A DNA stretch of 64,000 nucleotides, from positions 1 to 64,000 of the forward strand of contig NZ_JARHTQ010000030.1 in NCBI RefSeq assembly GCF_029223525.1, given 5' to 3'. Source of the DNA: Streptantibioticus ferralitis. GTDB taxonomy: Bacteria; Actinomycetota; Actinomycetes; Streptomycetales; Streptomycetaceae. Below, one piece after another: positions 41,791 to 51,315 of this stretch. The notes under the pieces are model-generated. The model ran no database searches. It saw only the letters and a program-made list of their open reading frames with translations, and was not told the origin of the DNA. Position 1 is the first letter of the stretch, and each line of letters opens with the position of its first letter. Made by a program: the position numbers and the translations under genes.

Positions 41791-44318
41791 GTCACCACCT
41801 CGTCCCGCACGGCGGGTGCGACGGGCAGCGACACCACCATCGTCAGCCCGCCGCCGGGCGTCTCCTCCGGGGTGAGCGAGCCGCCCATCGCCTCGGTCAG
41901 CCCGCGGGACAGCGCGAGGCCCAGACCCAGACCGGTGCTGTTGTCGGTGTCGCCCATGCGCTGGAACGGCTCGAACGCCCGCTCCCAGTCGGCCGGTTGG
42001 ATTCCCGGCCCGCGGTCCACGACGCGTATCTCCACCCAGGAGCCGAGCACGCTGGCGCTGACCGACACCGGCTGGCCCGACGGCGAGTGGCGTACCGCGT
42101 TGGCCACCAGATTGGCCAGCACCCGTTCCAGCAGTGGTGGATCGGCGAGCACATCCGCCACCTCCTCAAGCCCCGGGGTCAGCACCGGTACGAAGGTGTC
42201 CGGCAGGGTGTCCAGGGCCAGCGGCAGCACCTCGGCGGGCGCGGTCGGCCGCAGGCGCAGAGTGAGGGCTCCGGCCTGCAGCCTGCTCATGTCGAGGAGG
42301 TTGTCGACCAGCCGGTTGAGCTTGACCAGCGACTCCTCGGCGGTGGCGAGCAGTTCCTCGCGGTCCTCCTCGCTGAAGTCCACATCGCGGCTGCGCAGAC
42401 TGCTGACCGCTGCCCAGCCACTGGCCAGCGGGGTCCGCAGGTCGTGGCTGACGGCGGCCAGCAGTGCGGTGCGCATCCGGTCGGCCGCCTTGACCGGCTC
42501 GACCTCGGCGGCGGCCTCGGCGAGCCGGGCCCGTTCCAGCGCGGCCGCCAGGTGCGCGGCGAAGGCGGTCAACACCCGGTGCTCGGAAGCTGCCAGGTCG
42601 CGCCCCTTCAGCAGCAGCAGGCTGTCCGGCCCGATCGGGATGGTGAGGTCGGCGTCGTCGCTCGGGCACGGCTCGTCGCCGGCGGTGCGCCACGCCAGCA
42701 CCGCTGACTCCATGCCGAAGGTCTCCCGGGTCAGGTTCAGCAGCGCGGAGACGGCCTGGTCGCCGCGGAGGATGTTCCCGGCCAGCGCGGAGAGCGTTTC
42801 GGCCTCGGCGGTGGCGTTGGCGGCCCGCCGGGACAGCCGCAGCGAGCGGTCGACGATGGCGGCGACTATCACCGCCACCATGGTGAAGGCGGCCAGCGCC
42901 AGGATGTTGTTGGGCTCGGCGATGGTGAACTCGCCGACGGGCGGTATGAAGTAGTAGTTCAACAGCAGCGACGCGCTGATCGAGGCGAGCACCGCGGAGA
43001 CCACACCGCCGATGCACGCCACCGCGACCACGGTGATCAGGAAGAGCAGCGTCTCACTGGTGAGGTTGAGGTGCAGTGCGTGGGAGACGGCACGCAGCAG
43101 CAGGGTCAGCAGCCCGGGCAGCACCAGCCCGGCGACCGGGCCCGCCACCCGCCGGACGACCGGCAGCGACTGCCCGCGGACCGGCAACACCCTGCCGCCG
43201 CCCGCACGTTCATGGGTGACCATATGGACATCGATGTCCCCGGACAGCTCGACGGTGGTCTCGCCCACGCCGCGTTCGGCCAGGAACCGCCTGAGCCGAC
43301 TGCGGCGGCTGGTGCCGACGACGAGCTGGGTGGCGTTCTCCGCACGGGCGAAGTCCAGCAGCGCGGAGGGCACATGATCGCCGACGACCGAGTGGAAGCT
43401 ACCGCCGAGACTCTCCACCAACTGGCGCTGCCGGGCGAGAGCGGCCGGGGAGAAGTCGGTGAGGCCGTCGCTGCGCACCACATGGACGGCGAGCAGGTCG
43501 CCGCCGGACGACCGGGCGGCGATCCGGGCAGCCCGGCGAATGAGCGTTTCCCCTTCGGAGCCGCCGGTCAGCGCGACCACCACCCGCTCCCGGGTCTCCC
43601 ACACCTTGCCGATGCGGTGCTCGTAGCGGTACTTCTGCAGTGCCTCGTCGACCTGTCCGGCCACCCACAGCAGCGCCAGCTCCCTCAGCGCGGTCAGATT
43701 GCCGACCCGGAAGTAGTGCGAGAGCGCGGCGTCGATCTTCTCCGGCGGATAGATGTTGCCGTGTGCCATCCGGCGGCGCAGCGCCTCGGCGGGCATGTCG
43801 ACCAGCTCTACCTGCTCGGCGCGGCGGGCGATCTCGTCGGGCACGGTCTCCCGCTGCGGTACACCGGTGATGTTCTGGACGACGTCGTTGAGGGACTCCA
43901 GATGCTGGATGTTGAGGGTGGTGACCACATCGATCCCGGCGGCCAGCAGTTCCTCGATGTCCTGCCAGCGTTTGGCGTTGCGCCCGCCGGGGACGTTGGT
44001 GTGGGCGATCTCGTCGACCAACGCGACTTCGGGGTGCCGGTCGAGCACGGCGGCCAGGTCCAGCTCGGTGAAGTCGACGCCCCGGTAGCTTCGCCGGACT
44101 CTGGGGACGACCTCCAGCCCGGCGAGCATCTCCTCGGTGTGCGGCCGGTGGTGACACTCGGCGAGCGCCACCACGACGTCCTTGCCGCGTGCGGCGCGGC
44201 GCCTGCCTTCGTCCAGCATCCGGTAGGTCTTGCCGACTCCGGGCGCCGCCCCGAGGAAGACCTTGAGCTTGCCGGGCCGTGGGCCCTGCGTGCCGGGCGG
44301 GATGGCGCTGTGCACCAC
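41787..44318 (-). CDS. kdpD: Sensor histidine kinase KdpD
   Basis: The 843-residue protein has the N-terminal KdpD ATP-binding domain (Walker A GAAPGVGKTYRMLDEG, ALVDEIAHTNVPG) and a Usp-like domain (VVVALTGGSEGETLIRRAA, LVVGTSRRSRLRRFL). A four-helix DUF4118 membrane domain (LLFLITVVAVACIGG, SLLLNYYFIPPVG) and a GAF-like linker follow. The kinase end has H-box AVSHDLRTPL (His near 624), N-box NLVANAVRHSP and G-boxes DRGPGI and GLGLGLALS. The GTG at 44318 has AAGGAGG at seven bases. It should sense potassium limitation or osmotic stress. Confidence 0.93.
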   Translation of the reverse strand: MVHSAIPPGTQGPRPGKLKVFLGAAPGVGKTYRMLDEGRRRAARGKDVVVALAECHHRPHTEEMLAGLEVVPRVRRSYRGVDFTELDLAAVLDRHPEVALVDEIAHTNVPGGRNAKRWQDIEELLAAGIDVVTTLNIQHLESLNDVVQNITGVPQRETVPDEIARRAEQVELVDMPAEALRRRMAHGNIYPPEKIDAALSHYFRVGNLTALRELALLWVAGQVDEALQKYRYEHRIGKVWETRERVVVALTGGSEGETLIRRAARIAARSSGGDLLAVHVVRSDGLTDFSPAALARQRQLVESLGGSFHSVVGDHVPSALLDFARAENATQLVVGTSRRSRLRRFLAERGVGETTVELSGDIDVHMVTHERAGGGRVLPVRGQSLPVVRRVAGPVAGLVLPGLLTLLLRAVSHALHLNLTSETLLFLITVVAVACIGGVVSAVLASISASLLLNYYFIPPVGEFTIAEPNNILALAAFTMVAVIVAAIVDRSLRLSRRAANATAEAETLSALAGNILRGDQAVSALLNLTRETFGMESAVLAWRTAGDEPCPSDDADLTIPIGPDSLLLLKGRDLAASEHRVLTAFAAHLAAALERARLAEAAAEVEPVKAADRMRTALLAAVSHDLRTPLASGWAAVSSLRSRDVDFSEEDREELLATAEESLVKLNRLVDNLLDMSRLQAGALTLRLRPTAPAEVLPLALDTLPDTFVPVLTPGLEEVADVLADPPLLERVLANLVANAVRHSPSGQPVSVSASVLGSWVEIRVVDRGPGIQPADWERAFEPFQRMGDTDNSTGLGLGLALSRGLTEAMGGSLTPEETPGGGLTMVVSLPVAPAVRDEVVT

Positions 44319-44650
44319 CGGGGCCCCTCCTTGTGTCGTCAGGCGTGATGCCGCGCCGGAGGCCCGATCCGCTGGCGGTGGCCGCGACCACGGGGACTCC
44401 ACCGCGGCCCGGTGGGCTGCGCGGCACCGGAGCCAGGCCCGGGAGCGGCGAGCGGCATCGGCTGGCACCGGCTTCAGTAGCCTGCTTCGCTGACCAGCCG
44501 TTGCGGCCGTTGTTAGCGGGGTCCTTACACGATCACGGTGCTCCTTGACGGTGCCTTGACGCGGTTGGGCCGATAGGGTGAGGCACGGAGCGCCGGGAAG
44601 TCTGGTCGGCCGGGACGGAAGTCCCGAAAACTCGGTCAGGGAGCGACGGC
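44319..44650. other. Divergent spacer between kdpD and the Na+/H+ antiporter
   Basis: This 332-bp region must hold both promoters. A run with CTTGACGGTGCCTTGACG near 44548 precedes a TAGGGT, but spacing is poor. No coding sequence or strong palindrome was seen. Confidence 0.35.
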
Positions 44651-46213
44651 GTGCACAGTGTTGGAACGGTCCTGTTCCTGGTGGTCCTAGCCACCGTGGT
44701 GGCGACCGGCGCCAGGCGTTGGAGCATCCCCGCGCCCTCACTCCTGGTGGTTGCCGGACTCGGAGTGGCGCTCCTGCCGGGCATTCCGCAGATCAGGGTG
44801 ACGCCCGACCTCATCGGCCTGGTGGTGTTGCCGCCACTGCTGTACGCCTCGGCCGAGGAGATCTCATGGCGTGAGCTGCGGGCGGTCTGGCGGCCGGTGA
44901 CGGTGCTCGCGGTGGGCCTGGTGCTGTTCTCCGCGGCCGCGGTGGGTGCGGTCGCGGCGGCGTTCACTCCGCTCCCGCTGTCGATGGCGTTCGTGCTGGG
45001 CGCGGTGCTGGCCAGTACCGACCCGGTGGCGGTGACCGCGTTGGGACGGCGGCTGGCGCTGCCGCCGCGTGTCCAGGTGCTGGTGCAGGCGGAGAGCCTG
45101 TTCAACGACGCGACGTCGCTGGTGCTGTTCCGGGTCGCGGTCTCCGTGGCGGTGGCGTCGAGCACGGTGTCATGGCAGGCGGCGGGCGGGCAGTTCGCGC
45201 TGCTCGCCGGGGGCGGGGCGGTGCTGGGGGCGGCGGTGGCCGGCGCGGTGGCGCTGATCCGGCGGCGTACCGAGGAACCGGTGCTGGAGACCGTGATAGC
45301 GCTGGTGACCCCGTACTCCGCGTACGTCCTCGCCGAGGCGGCACACACCTCGGGCGTGACGGCGGTGGTGGTGTGCGGGGTGCTGCTGGGCAGCGGCGGG
45401 CACCGGCTGACGACGGCGCCGATACGGCTGCAGTTGCACGCGGTCTACGGCACGGTGGTCTTCCTGCTGGAGAGCGTGGTCTTCAGCCTGATAGGACTGG
45501 AACTGCCCAGCCTGATACGCGACTTGAGCGGCGCCGACCACGGGTGGCCGGTGCAGGCGCTGGCGGTGGCGGTCACCTTGATGACGGTACGGATGCTGTG
45601 GGTGTTCCCGCTGTCGGCCCTACTGCACCGCAAGGACGGCGCGGCCAACGGATCGTCGCGGGTCGCGGCGGTCGCCTCCTGGGCGGGCACCCGTGGAGTG
45701 GTGCCGCTGGCCGCCTCCTTGTCGATTCCGCTGACCACGGCGCACGGAGCCGCGCTCCCGCACCGCGCGCTGGTCCTGGTGCTGGCCACCTCGGTCGTCG
45801 TGGTCACGCTGATCACGCAGGGCTTCACCCTCGCACCGCTGGTACGTCGCTCGGGGATCGCCATGGAACCCGCGCACACCCGGCGCGAGGAGGCGCAGGC
45901 CCAGCACCTGGTGGTCAGCGCCGGGCTGCGCCATCTGGAGCAGATAGCCGAGTTGGAGGCGGCCCCAGAGGTGGTGGTGGAGCGGCTCCGCCGGACCCTG
46001 CGCAGCCAGGTGGAGCACGCCCGCGAGCGGCTCGGCGAAGAGGAACAGGACCACGCGACGGCGGACGCGTATCGTCAGTTGCGTATCGACGTGATAGCGG
46101 TCGAGACCGCCGAGCTGCGGCGGCTGTACGACATCAACCGGATCAGCGACACCACCCGGCGTCGCATCCAACGCCGTCTCGACCTGGAGGAAGCCCGCCT
46201 GGGAGAGGGCTGA
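44651..46213 (+). CDS. CPA1-family Na+/H+ antiporter
   Basis: The 520-residue protein has ten to twelve hydrophobic segments and the monovalent cation:proton antiporter core: VLGAVLASTDPVAVTALGRRL (with the conserved Asp), QAESLFNDATSLVLFRVA (the ND transport motif) and WAGTRGVVPLAASLSIP. A roughly 120-residue charged cytoplasmic tail follows (HLEQIAELEAAPEVVVERLRR...). The GTG start gives a helix-first N-terminus. Divergence from kdpDE, a potassium and osmotic sensor pair, fits a shared theme of cation homeostasis. Confidence 0.9.
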   Translation: MHSVGTVLFLVVLATVVATGARRWSIPAPSLLVVAGLGVALLPGIPQIRVTPDLIGLVVLPPLLYASAEEISWRELRAVWRPVTVLAVGLVLFSAAAVGAVAAAFTPLPLSMAFVLGAVLASTDPVAVTALGRRLALPPRVQVLVQAESLFNDATSLVLFRVAVSVAVASSTVSWQAAGGQFALLAGGGAVLGAAVAGAVALIRRRTEEPVLETVIALVTPYSAYVLAEAAHTSGVTAVVVCGVLLGSGGHRLTTAPIRLQLHAVYGTVVFLLESVVFSLIGLELPSLIRDLSGADHGWPVQALAVAVTLMTVRMLWVFPLSALLHRKDGAANGSSRVAAVASWAGTRGVVPLAASLSIPLTTAHGAALPHRALVLVLATSVVVVTLITQGFTLAPLVRRSGIAMEPAHTRREEAQAQHLVVSAGLRHLEQIAELEAAPEVVVERLRRTLRSQVEHARERLGEEEQDHATADAYRQLRIDVIAVETAELRRLYDINRISDTTRRRIQRRLDLEEARLGEG

Positions 46214-46307
46214 CCCTCGCCAGGTCGCCGTCGGCCCGGCCCGGGGCTCGCCGACCCGCACCACCGCCACCTGGTTGCCGCTGTGATGACCTGGGGAGTC
46301 TACGAAG

Positions 46308-47894
46308 GTGACCACCGTCCCGAAGCCGACCACCCCCCGCCGCCGCAGCCCTGGCGCGACGAGGCGCCAGGACATGCCGCCCCGGGACTCCGCCCGCCGC
46401 CCATCGCTCACTTCTCCCTGGTGGCGCGGGGCCGCGGCCGTCGTGGCCGGCGCGCTGCCCGCCCTCGCCTTCCCGGCGCCGGCGCTGTGGTGGTTGGCCT
46501 ACGTCGCCCTGGTACCGCTGATCCTGCTGGCGCGCTCGGCCCCCACCAGCGGCCGGGGGGCGCTGGACGGCTGGCTCGGCGGGACCGGGTTCATGATCGC
46601 CGTGCATCACTGGCTGCTGCCGAGCCTGAGTGCCTTCATCGTGGTGATCGCCGCGCTGCTCGGCCTGGTCTGGCTGCCCTGGGGCTGGCTGGCGCAGCGG
46701 CTGCTCGGCGGGTCGCCGGGGGTCGGCAGTGTGCTGGCGGCACTGGTGTTGCTGCCATCGGCGTGGCTGCTGGTCGAGATGGTCCGCTCGTGGCAGTACC
46801 TCGGCGGTCCGTGGGGGCTGCTCGGCGCCAGCCAGTGGCAGGTGCAACCTGCGCTGCGGCTGGCGTCCATCGGCGGGGTATGGCTGCTGAGCTTCCTGCT
46901 GGTGGCGGTGAACACCGCGATCGCGGCGCTGATCGCGGCGCCCGCGGTGCGTCATACGGCGGTGGCGGCGCTGGTCGCGATCGCGCTCGGGGTCACGGCG
47001 GTGTGGTTCTGGGCGCCGGTGGCGCCGCGCACCGGGAGCGTACGGATCGCGGTGGTGCAGCCAGGGGACATCGAGAACGGGCTGGCCCGGTTCGACCGAA
47101 GTGCCCAGCTCACCACTCAACTGGCCGGGCTGCATCCGGATCTGGTGGTGTGGGGGGAGAGCAGTGTCGGCTTCGACCTGTCGGCCCACCCGCCGCTGAG
47201 CAGACGGCTGGCCGACCTGTCCCGGCAGGTCGGCTCGGACCTGCTGGTCAACGTGGACGCGCAGCGCGCCGACGGGCGCGGCATCTACAAGACGTCCGTG
47301 CTGGTGGGCCCGCAGGGCCCGACCGGGGACAGCTACGACAAGATGCGGCTGGTGCCGTTCGGTGAATACATCCCGTTGCGTTCGGTGCTCGGCTGGGCGA
47401 CGAAGGTCGGCAAGGCGGCGAGCGTCAACCGGCACCGCGGCACCCATCAGGTGGTGATGAACGTCGGCACTCTCCGCATCGGCCCGCTGATCTGCTTCGA
47501 GACGGCCTTCCCTGACATGAGCCGCCACCTGGCCGACATGGGCGCCCAGATACTGGTGGCGCAGTCCTCCACCTCGACCTTCCAGGACAGTTGGGCACCG
47601 GCCCAGCACGCCTCTCTGGCCGCGCTGCGCGCGGCGGAGACCTGGCGGCCGGTGGTCCACTCGACCCTGACCGGTATCAGCGCGGTCTACGACGCGCGCG
47701 GCACCCGGCTGGGCCCGCGGCTCGGCACATCGAGCAGCACCGCCCGGCTCTACACGGTTCCGCTGTCCGGCGGTCGCAGCCCGTACGACCGGTTCGGTGA
47801 CTGGGTGATCAAGATGTCGGTCGGCCTACTGCTGCTGAGCGCGGTCCACGAAGGGCGTCGGGCCGTCAGGAGGCCTGCTGCAGTGCGGCGTTGA
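46308..47894 (+). CDS. lnt: Apolipoprotein N-acyltransferase
   Basis: The 528-residue membrane enzyme adds the third acyl chain to lipoprotein N-terminal Cys. The N-terminal half has six or so helices (ALWWLAYVALVPLILLA, LLLPSAWLLVEMVRSW). The nitrilase-like domain shows the catalytic triad E283 (VVWGESSVGF), K345 (YDKMRLVPFGEYIPLR) and C396 (LICFETAFPDMSR). The GTG start has GGGAG nine bases upstream. The C-terminus overlaps the convergent oxidoreductase gene by 29 bp. Streptomycetes often have two Lnt paralogues; none other is seen here. Confidence 0.92.
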   Translation: MTTVPKPTTPRRRSPGATRRQDMPPRDSARRPSLTSPWWRGAAAVVAGALPALAFPAPALWWLAYVALVPLILLARSAPTSGRGALDGWLGGTGFMIAVHHWLLPSLSAFIVVIAALLGLVWLPWGWLAQRLLGGSPGVGSVLAALVLLPSAWLLVEMVRSWQYLGGPWGLLGASQWQVQPALRLASIGGVWLLSFLLVAVNTAIAALIAAPAVRHTAVAALVAIALGVTAVWFWAPVAPRTGSVRIAVVQPGDIENGLARFDRSAQLTTQLAGLHPDLVVWGESSVGFDLSAHPPLSRRLADLSRQVGSDLLVNVDAQRADGRGIYKTSVLVGPQGPTGDSYDKMRLVPFGEYIPLRSVLGWATKVGKAASVNRHRGTHQVVMNVGTLRIGPLICFETAFPDMSRHLADMGAQILVAQSSTSTFQDSWAPAQHASLAALRAAETWRPVVHSTLTGISAVYDARGTRLGPRLGTSSSTARLYTVPLSGGRSPYDRFGDWVIKMSVGLLLLSAVHEGRRAVRRPAAVRR

Positions 47895-48792
47895 CGATCC
47901 GCTCGCACAACTCATGGGTGAGCAGGTCGTCCTGGGCGCTCAGCACCCTTCCGGCGCGTACGGCGTCCAGGAAGGCAAGGGTGATCTGCTCAATACCGCG
48001 CTGACGGGCCACCGGCACCCAGTCACCGCGTCTGCGCAGGCTCGGCTGGCCCTTGTGATCCACGATCTCCGCGAGGTTGAGCACCTGGCGCTTGGTGTCC
48101 TGGCCCATCACCTCCAGGATCTCCTCGGTGGAGCCGCTCATGCGGTTCATGATGCCGAGCGCGGTGAACCCGTCGCCGGACAGTTGCAGCACCACGTGGT
48201 GCAGCAGACCGCCGTCCGACTTGGTCCGGATGTCGATGTGCTCGACGGTGCCGGGGACCAGGAAACGCAGCGTGTCGACGACGTGGATGAAGTCGTCGAA
48301 GACGAACTCCCGTGGTTCGGCGGCGAGACCGACCCGGTTCTTCTGCAGGACGACCAGATCACGCGGGTGGTCGAGACACTGCAGGTAACCGGGCGCGTAA
48401 CGGCGGTTGAAGCCGGTCATCAGGGTCACACCGCGCTGTTCGGCACGGCGGACCAGGGCTTCGGCGCCCGCGAGGTCGTAGGCCAGCGGCTTGTCGACAT
48501 AGGTCGGGACCCCGGCGTCGATGAGTGCCTCGGTGATCTCGGCGTGCACCGTGGTGGGGGCGTGTACGAAGGCGGCATCGAGTTCCTGGTCGATGAGCGC
48601 GCGCAGGTCGGTGTGGCGGCTGGCCGCCGGGATGCGGTGGCTGTCACCGATCCGGTCCAGCGTGGCCCGGGTGCGGGTCTGCAGATGCAGCTCGATACCG
48701 GGCAGTGCGGTGAGCACCGGCAGGTAGGCCTTCTGCGCCATGTCACCGAGGCCGATGACGCCTACTTTGAGCGGCCTGCCAGCGGATGCCAC
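47866..48792 (-). CDS. Gfo/Idh/MocA-family oxidoreductase
   Basis: The 308-residue protein starts with a dinucleotide-binding strand (KVGVIGLGDMAQKAYLPVL), then AAFVHAPTTVHAEITEALIDAG and the catalytic-type VDKPLAYDLAGAE, with GFNRRYAPGYLQ beginning the substrate domain. The family oxidises or reduces sugars, inositols or dihydrodiols with NAD(P). The GTG at 48792 has GGGAG seven bases before it. Its neighbours do not reveal a pathway. Confidence 0.85.
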   Translation of the reverse strand: MASAGRPLKVGVIGLGDMAQKAYLPVLTALPGIELHLQTRTRATLDRIGDSHRIPAASRHTDLRALIDQELDAAFVHAPTTVHAEITEALIDAGVPTYVDKPLAYDLAGAEALVRRAEQRGVTLMTGFNRRYAPGYLQCLDHPRDLVVLQKNRVGLAAEPREFVFDDFIHVVDTLRFLVPGTVEHIDIRTKSDGGLLHHVVLQLSGDGFTALGIMNRMSGSTEEILEVMGQDTKRQVLNLAEIVDHKGQPSLRRRGDWVPVARQRGIEQITLAFLDAVRAGRVLSAQDDLLTHELCERIVNAALQQAS

Positions 48793-48940
48793 TGCCGATC
48801 TCCCGTGTCCGGTGGTACGGAGGTCCCTGCTCCGCAGCATACGTGTGCCGATGGGGCGGTGCGGGCCCGGGCGGACGGCGGCTGGGCGGCCCGGAAAAAT
48901 GCAGCGCGGCTTGCCGGTGGTCCGCGCCATCATGGCTGCC

Positions 48941-49444
48941 ATGACGCAGACCACGCGAACCGAGACGCCCACGGCCGCCGACGAACGCACCACCCTGGAG
49001 GCGATGCTGGACTACCACCGGGCGACGCTTGCGATGAAGTGCGAGGGGCTCTCCGACGAACAGCTGCGCACCGCCACCGTGCCGCCGTCGGAGTTGACAC
49101 TGCTGGGCCTGGTACGGCATCTGTCCGAGGTGGAGTGCGGCTGGTTCCGCAACGTCCTGGGGGCGGAGGACGTCAAGCCGCTCTACTACTCCGACGAGGA
49201 CATGGACGGCGAGTTCCACGACCTCGCGACGGCGGATACGGCGGAGGCCTTCGCCACCTGGCGGGCCCAGATCGACCGCGCGAAGGAGCTGGCGGCGACG
49301 CGCTCGCTGGACGACACCGGCACGCGCCGGGGCGAGGCTTACTCGCTGCGCTGGATCTATGTGCACATGATCGAGGAGTACGCCAGGCACAACGGGCATG
49401 CCGATCTGATCCGCGAGCGCCTAGACGGCGCCACCGGGGAGTGA
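48941..49444 (+). CDS. DinB-family protein
   Basis: The 167-residue helical bundle matches the DinB/DUF664 group common in actinomycetes. Landmarks are LEAMLDYHRATLAMKCEGLSDEQL, LTLLGLVRHLSEVECGWF (with the metal-binding His) and WIYVHMIEEYARHNGHADLIRERL (the second and third His). These are thiol-dependent transferase-like or metal-binding proteins of unknown substrate. A start nine bases earlier (48932) is possible; neither has a good ribosome site. Confidence 0.85.
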   Translation: MTQTTRTETPTAADERTTLEAMLDYHRATLAMKCEGLSDEQLRTATVPPSELTLLGLVRHLSEVECGWFRNVLGAEDVKPLYYSDEDMDGEFHDLATADTAEAFATWRAQIDRAKELAATRSLDDTGTRRGEAYSLRWIYVHMIEEYARHNGHADLIRERLDGATGE

Positions 49445-49508
49445 GACGGCCGGCGATCACCCGTGCGGGGAATATCCAACCGCCGCTCCACAGGCCAGAG
49501 TTGACCGG

Positions 49509-50099
49509 GTGCGCCGATTCCCCGCAGTGGTCGTCCTGGCGGCGGCCGCGCTCCTCACCGGATGCGTCAACGTCTCCGAGCAGCCCGGCATGCCGAGCGG
49601 TACGGCGCCCTCGCCGCCGCCACGTCAACCGGCCCTGTCACGGATGGAACCGCGGCCCGCCCGCGAGGAGCTGACCACCACCGAACCGTATGCGGGCGCG
49701 TCGTCATCCACCCCTTCCGCGGCCGCGCCCCCCGCGCCCGGGACACCGACGACCGCGCCAGACCCCGGGTCCACGTCCGGGTCCAGGTCCACGTCCGGGT
49801 CCGGGTCCGTGACGCAACCGGCGCTGCCCGCACCGGACCTGGGGCAGCGTCCCGCACCGCCGTCTCCCCCGGTCCTGCCCCGCCCGGCGCCGCGGCCGGT
49901 GCCCCCGCCGTCCGTCTCGCGGCCGGACCCACACCCGGCCCCGCCTCCGCCGCCGGCGCACCAGCCCGAGCGACCAGCGCCGCCGCCCGCCGGGCAACCG
50001 GCCGGGCACGGCGATGTCTGCGGGCTCGGTGAGACATACGGCCGCTGGGCACCGGACAGTCCCGCCGCCCGGATCTGCCACCAGACCTACGGCAGATGA
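49509..50099 (+). CDS. Proline-rich lipoprotein
   Basis: The 196-residue precursor has a lipoprotein signal (FPAVVVLAAAALLTGC, Cys near 19). A long low-complexity wall-spanning region of Pro, Ala, Ser and Thr follows, including a GSTSGSRSTSGSGS tract encoded by a 6/12-bp DNA repeat (GGGTCC/ACGTCC) near 49767-49808. The short C-terminal part (DVCGLGETYGRWAPDSPAARICHQTYGR) with two cysteines looks folded and is a recurring streptomycete ending. It is probably anchored to the membrane with this tip exposed; function unknown. Confidence 0.75.
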   Translation: MRRFPAVVVLAAAALLTGCVNVSEQPGMPSGTAPSPPPRQPALSRMEPRPAREELTTTEPYAGASSSTPSAAAPPAPGTPTTAPDPGSTSGSRSTSGSGSVTQPALPAPDLGQRPAPPSPPVLPRPAPRPVPPPSVSRPDPHPAPPPPPAHQPERPAPPPAGQPAGHGDVCGLGETYGRWAPDSPAARICHQTYGR

Positions 50100-50105
50100 C
50101 CGGCG

Positions 50106-50579
50106 CTACGGCAGTTGGTCGGGGTCCGCGGCCGTGGCCAGCCGCAGTTCCAACCGGTCCAGCGCGGCACGGATACCGTCCCCGTACGCGTCGTCGGCCA
50201 GGGCGTCGGACGACTCACGTGCTCTGCCGAGGTAGCCGCGCGCTATGCCGTGCTCGCCCAACTTGTGGTAGTCCGCTGCCAGGTTCAGATACAGCGAGGG
50301 ATAGAAGCCGCGCACCGAGAGCACATGGTCACCCCAGGCGACCTCGTTCTGGTCAACGGCGTCAGCGGCCCGCAACGCCTTGAGATCCCAGGCGAGTTCG
50401 TCCTCCGGATCATCCTGGGTGTCCGCCATGTAGTGCGCGAGGGTGCAGCGGTGCACCGGTGATCCGTCCTCCCCGATCTCCTTCCACAGGGTGGCGAAGC
50501 GGCTGCGTGCCTCCTCACGATCGCCCCCGTGCAGCAGCATGATCACCTGGCCGATACGCATGGTCATCTCGTCCGCCAC
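50106..50579 (-). CDS. TPR-like hypothetical protein
   Basis: The 157-residue protein is mostly helical with degenerate tetratricopeptide units: VIMLLHGGDREEARSRFATLWKEI, then CTLAHYMADTQDDPEDELAWDLKALRAAD, then SLYLNLAADYHKLGEHGIARGYLGRARE. Streptomycete homologues are uncharacterised. A GTG at 50579 is the first usable start, yet the frame stays open upstream through a tandem repeat encoding (N-A-D-E)4 to a stop at 50687; no standard start codon exists there. Either that stretch is leader or the annotated start has mutated. Confidence 0.7.
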   Translation of the reverse strand: MADEMTMRIGQVIMLLHGGDREEARSRFATLWKEIGEDGSPVHRCTLAHYMADTQDDPEDELAWDLKALRAADAVDQNEVAWGDHVLSVRGFYPSLYLNLAADYHKLGEHGIARGYLGRARESSDALADDAYGDGIRAALDRLELRLATAADPDQLP

Positions 50580-50608
50580 TGTCGCCTCCCGTGCCCGCGC
50601 CGCGTCGT

Positions 50609-50674
50609 CGTCCGCGTTCTCGTCCGCGTTCTCGTCCGCGTTCTCGTCCGCGTTCTCGATCTCGATCTCGATCT
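50609..50674 (-). repeat. Compound 12-bp and 6-bp tandem repeat upstream of the TPR-like gene
   Basis: Four exact copies of CGTCCGCGTTCT (50609-50656) are followed by three of CGATCT (50657-50674). Both units are multiples of three and lie in frame with the downstream gene on the minus strand, where they would encode NADE and EI repeats. Copy number is likely to vary between strains. Confidence 0.85.
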
Positions 50675-50885
50675 CGTGACGACGCTAGCGGCAGGGTCTG
50701 ACAATCACTGTGAAGCAGCCGCGGGGACGGGACCAGGAGGCTGAACCGTACTCCGCCGCACCGACCCCGACCTGGATACCTGGCAGAAGATGGAAGGTAT
50801 CCAGGGCATCGTGGAATCACCCGGCCCGCCCGGAGCGCCGATGTCGTAGCGCCGCCACCGAGTGCCGACAACGAGGAGCACAACC

Positions 50886-51287
50886 ATGAACCGCCATGTC
50901 ACCGGCACCTTCACCTTCGCCAGCTGGGAGGAGAACACCTCGGCCGAGGCCGAAGGCGGTGCGAAGCTCGGCCGCGCCTCGGTGGCCAACACCTTCACCG
51001 GCGCCGTCGAAGCCGCCGGAGCCGTTGAGTACGCACTGGTCTACACCAGCCCGACCGAGGGGGTGTTCTGCGGCTACGAGCATCTGACCGGCTCGGTGGA
51101 GGGCCGGGCGGGTGCCTTCGTGATCGAGCACCGGGGACGGTTCTCGGGAGACACCGTGCACTGCGCCCTGACGGTGGTCCCCGGTTCCGGTAGCGGCGAG
51201 CTGGCCGGAATCACCGGCGGCGGCAGCTTCATCGCCCGGCAGGGCGAACCCACCACCACCTACGCCCTCGACTACCACCTGGGCTGA
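50886..51287 (+). CDS. DUF3224-domain protein
   Basis: The 133-residue beta-barrel protein is typical of DUF3224 (allene-oxide-cyclase-like barrel): VTGTFTFASWEENT, ANTFTGAVEAAGAVEYALVYT, GYEHLTGSVEGRAGAFVIEH and GELAGITGGGSFIA. The ATG at 50886 follows GAGGAG at a fair distance. No reaction is known for the family. Confidence 0.85.
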   Translation: MNRHVTGTFTFASWEENTSAEAEGGAKLGRASVANTFTGAVEAAGAVEYALVYTSPTEGVFCGYEHLTGSVEGRAGAFVIEHRGRFSGDTVHCALTVVPGSGSGELAGITGGGSFIARQGEPTTTYALDYHLG

Positions 51288-51315
51288 CGCCGGGCGCTCG
51301 CCGCCGACGACGCCG

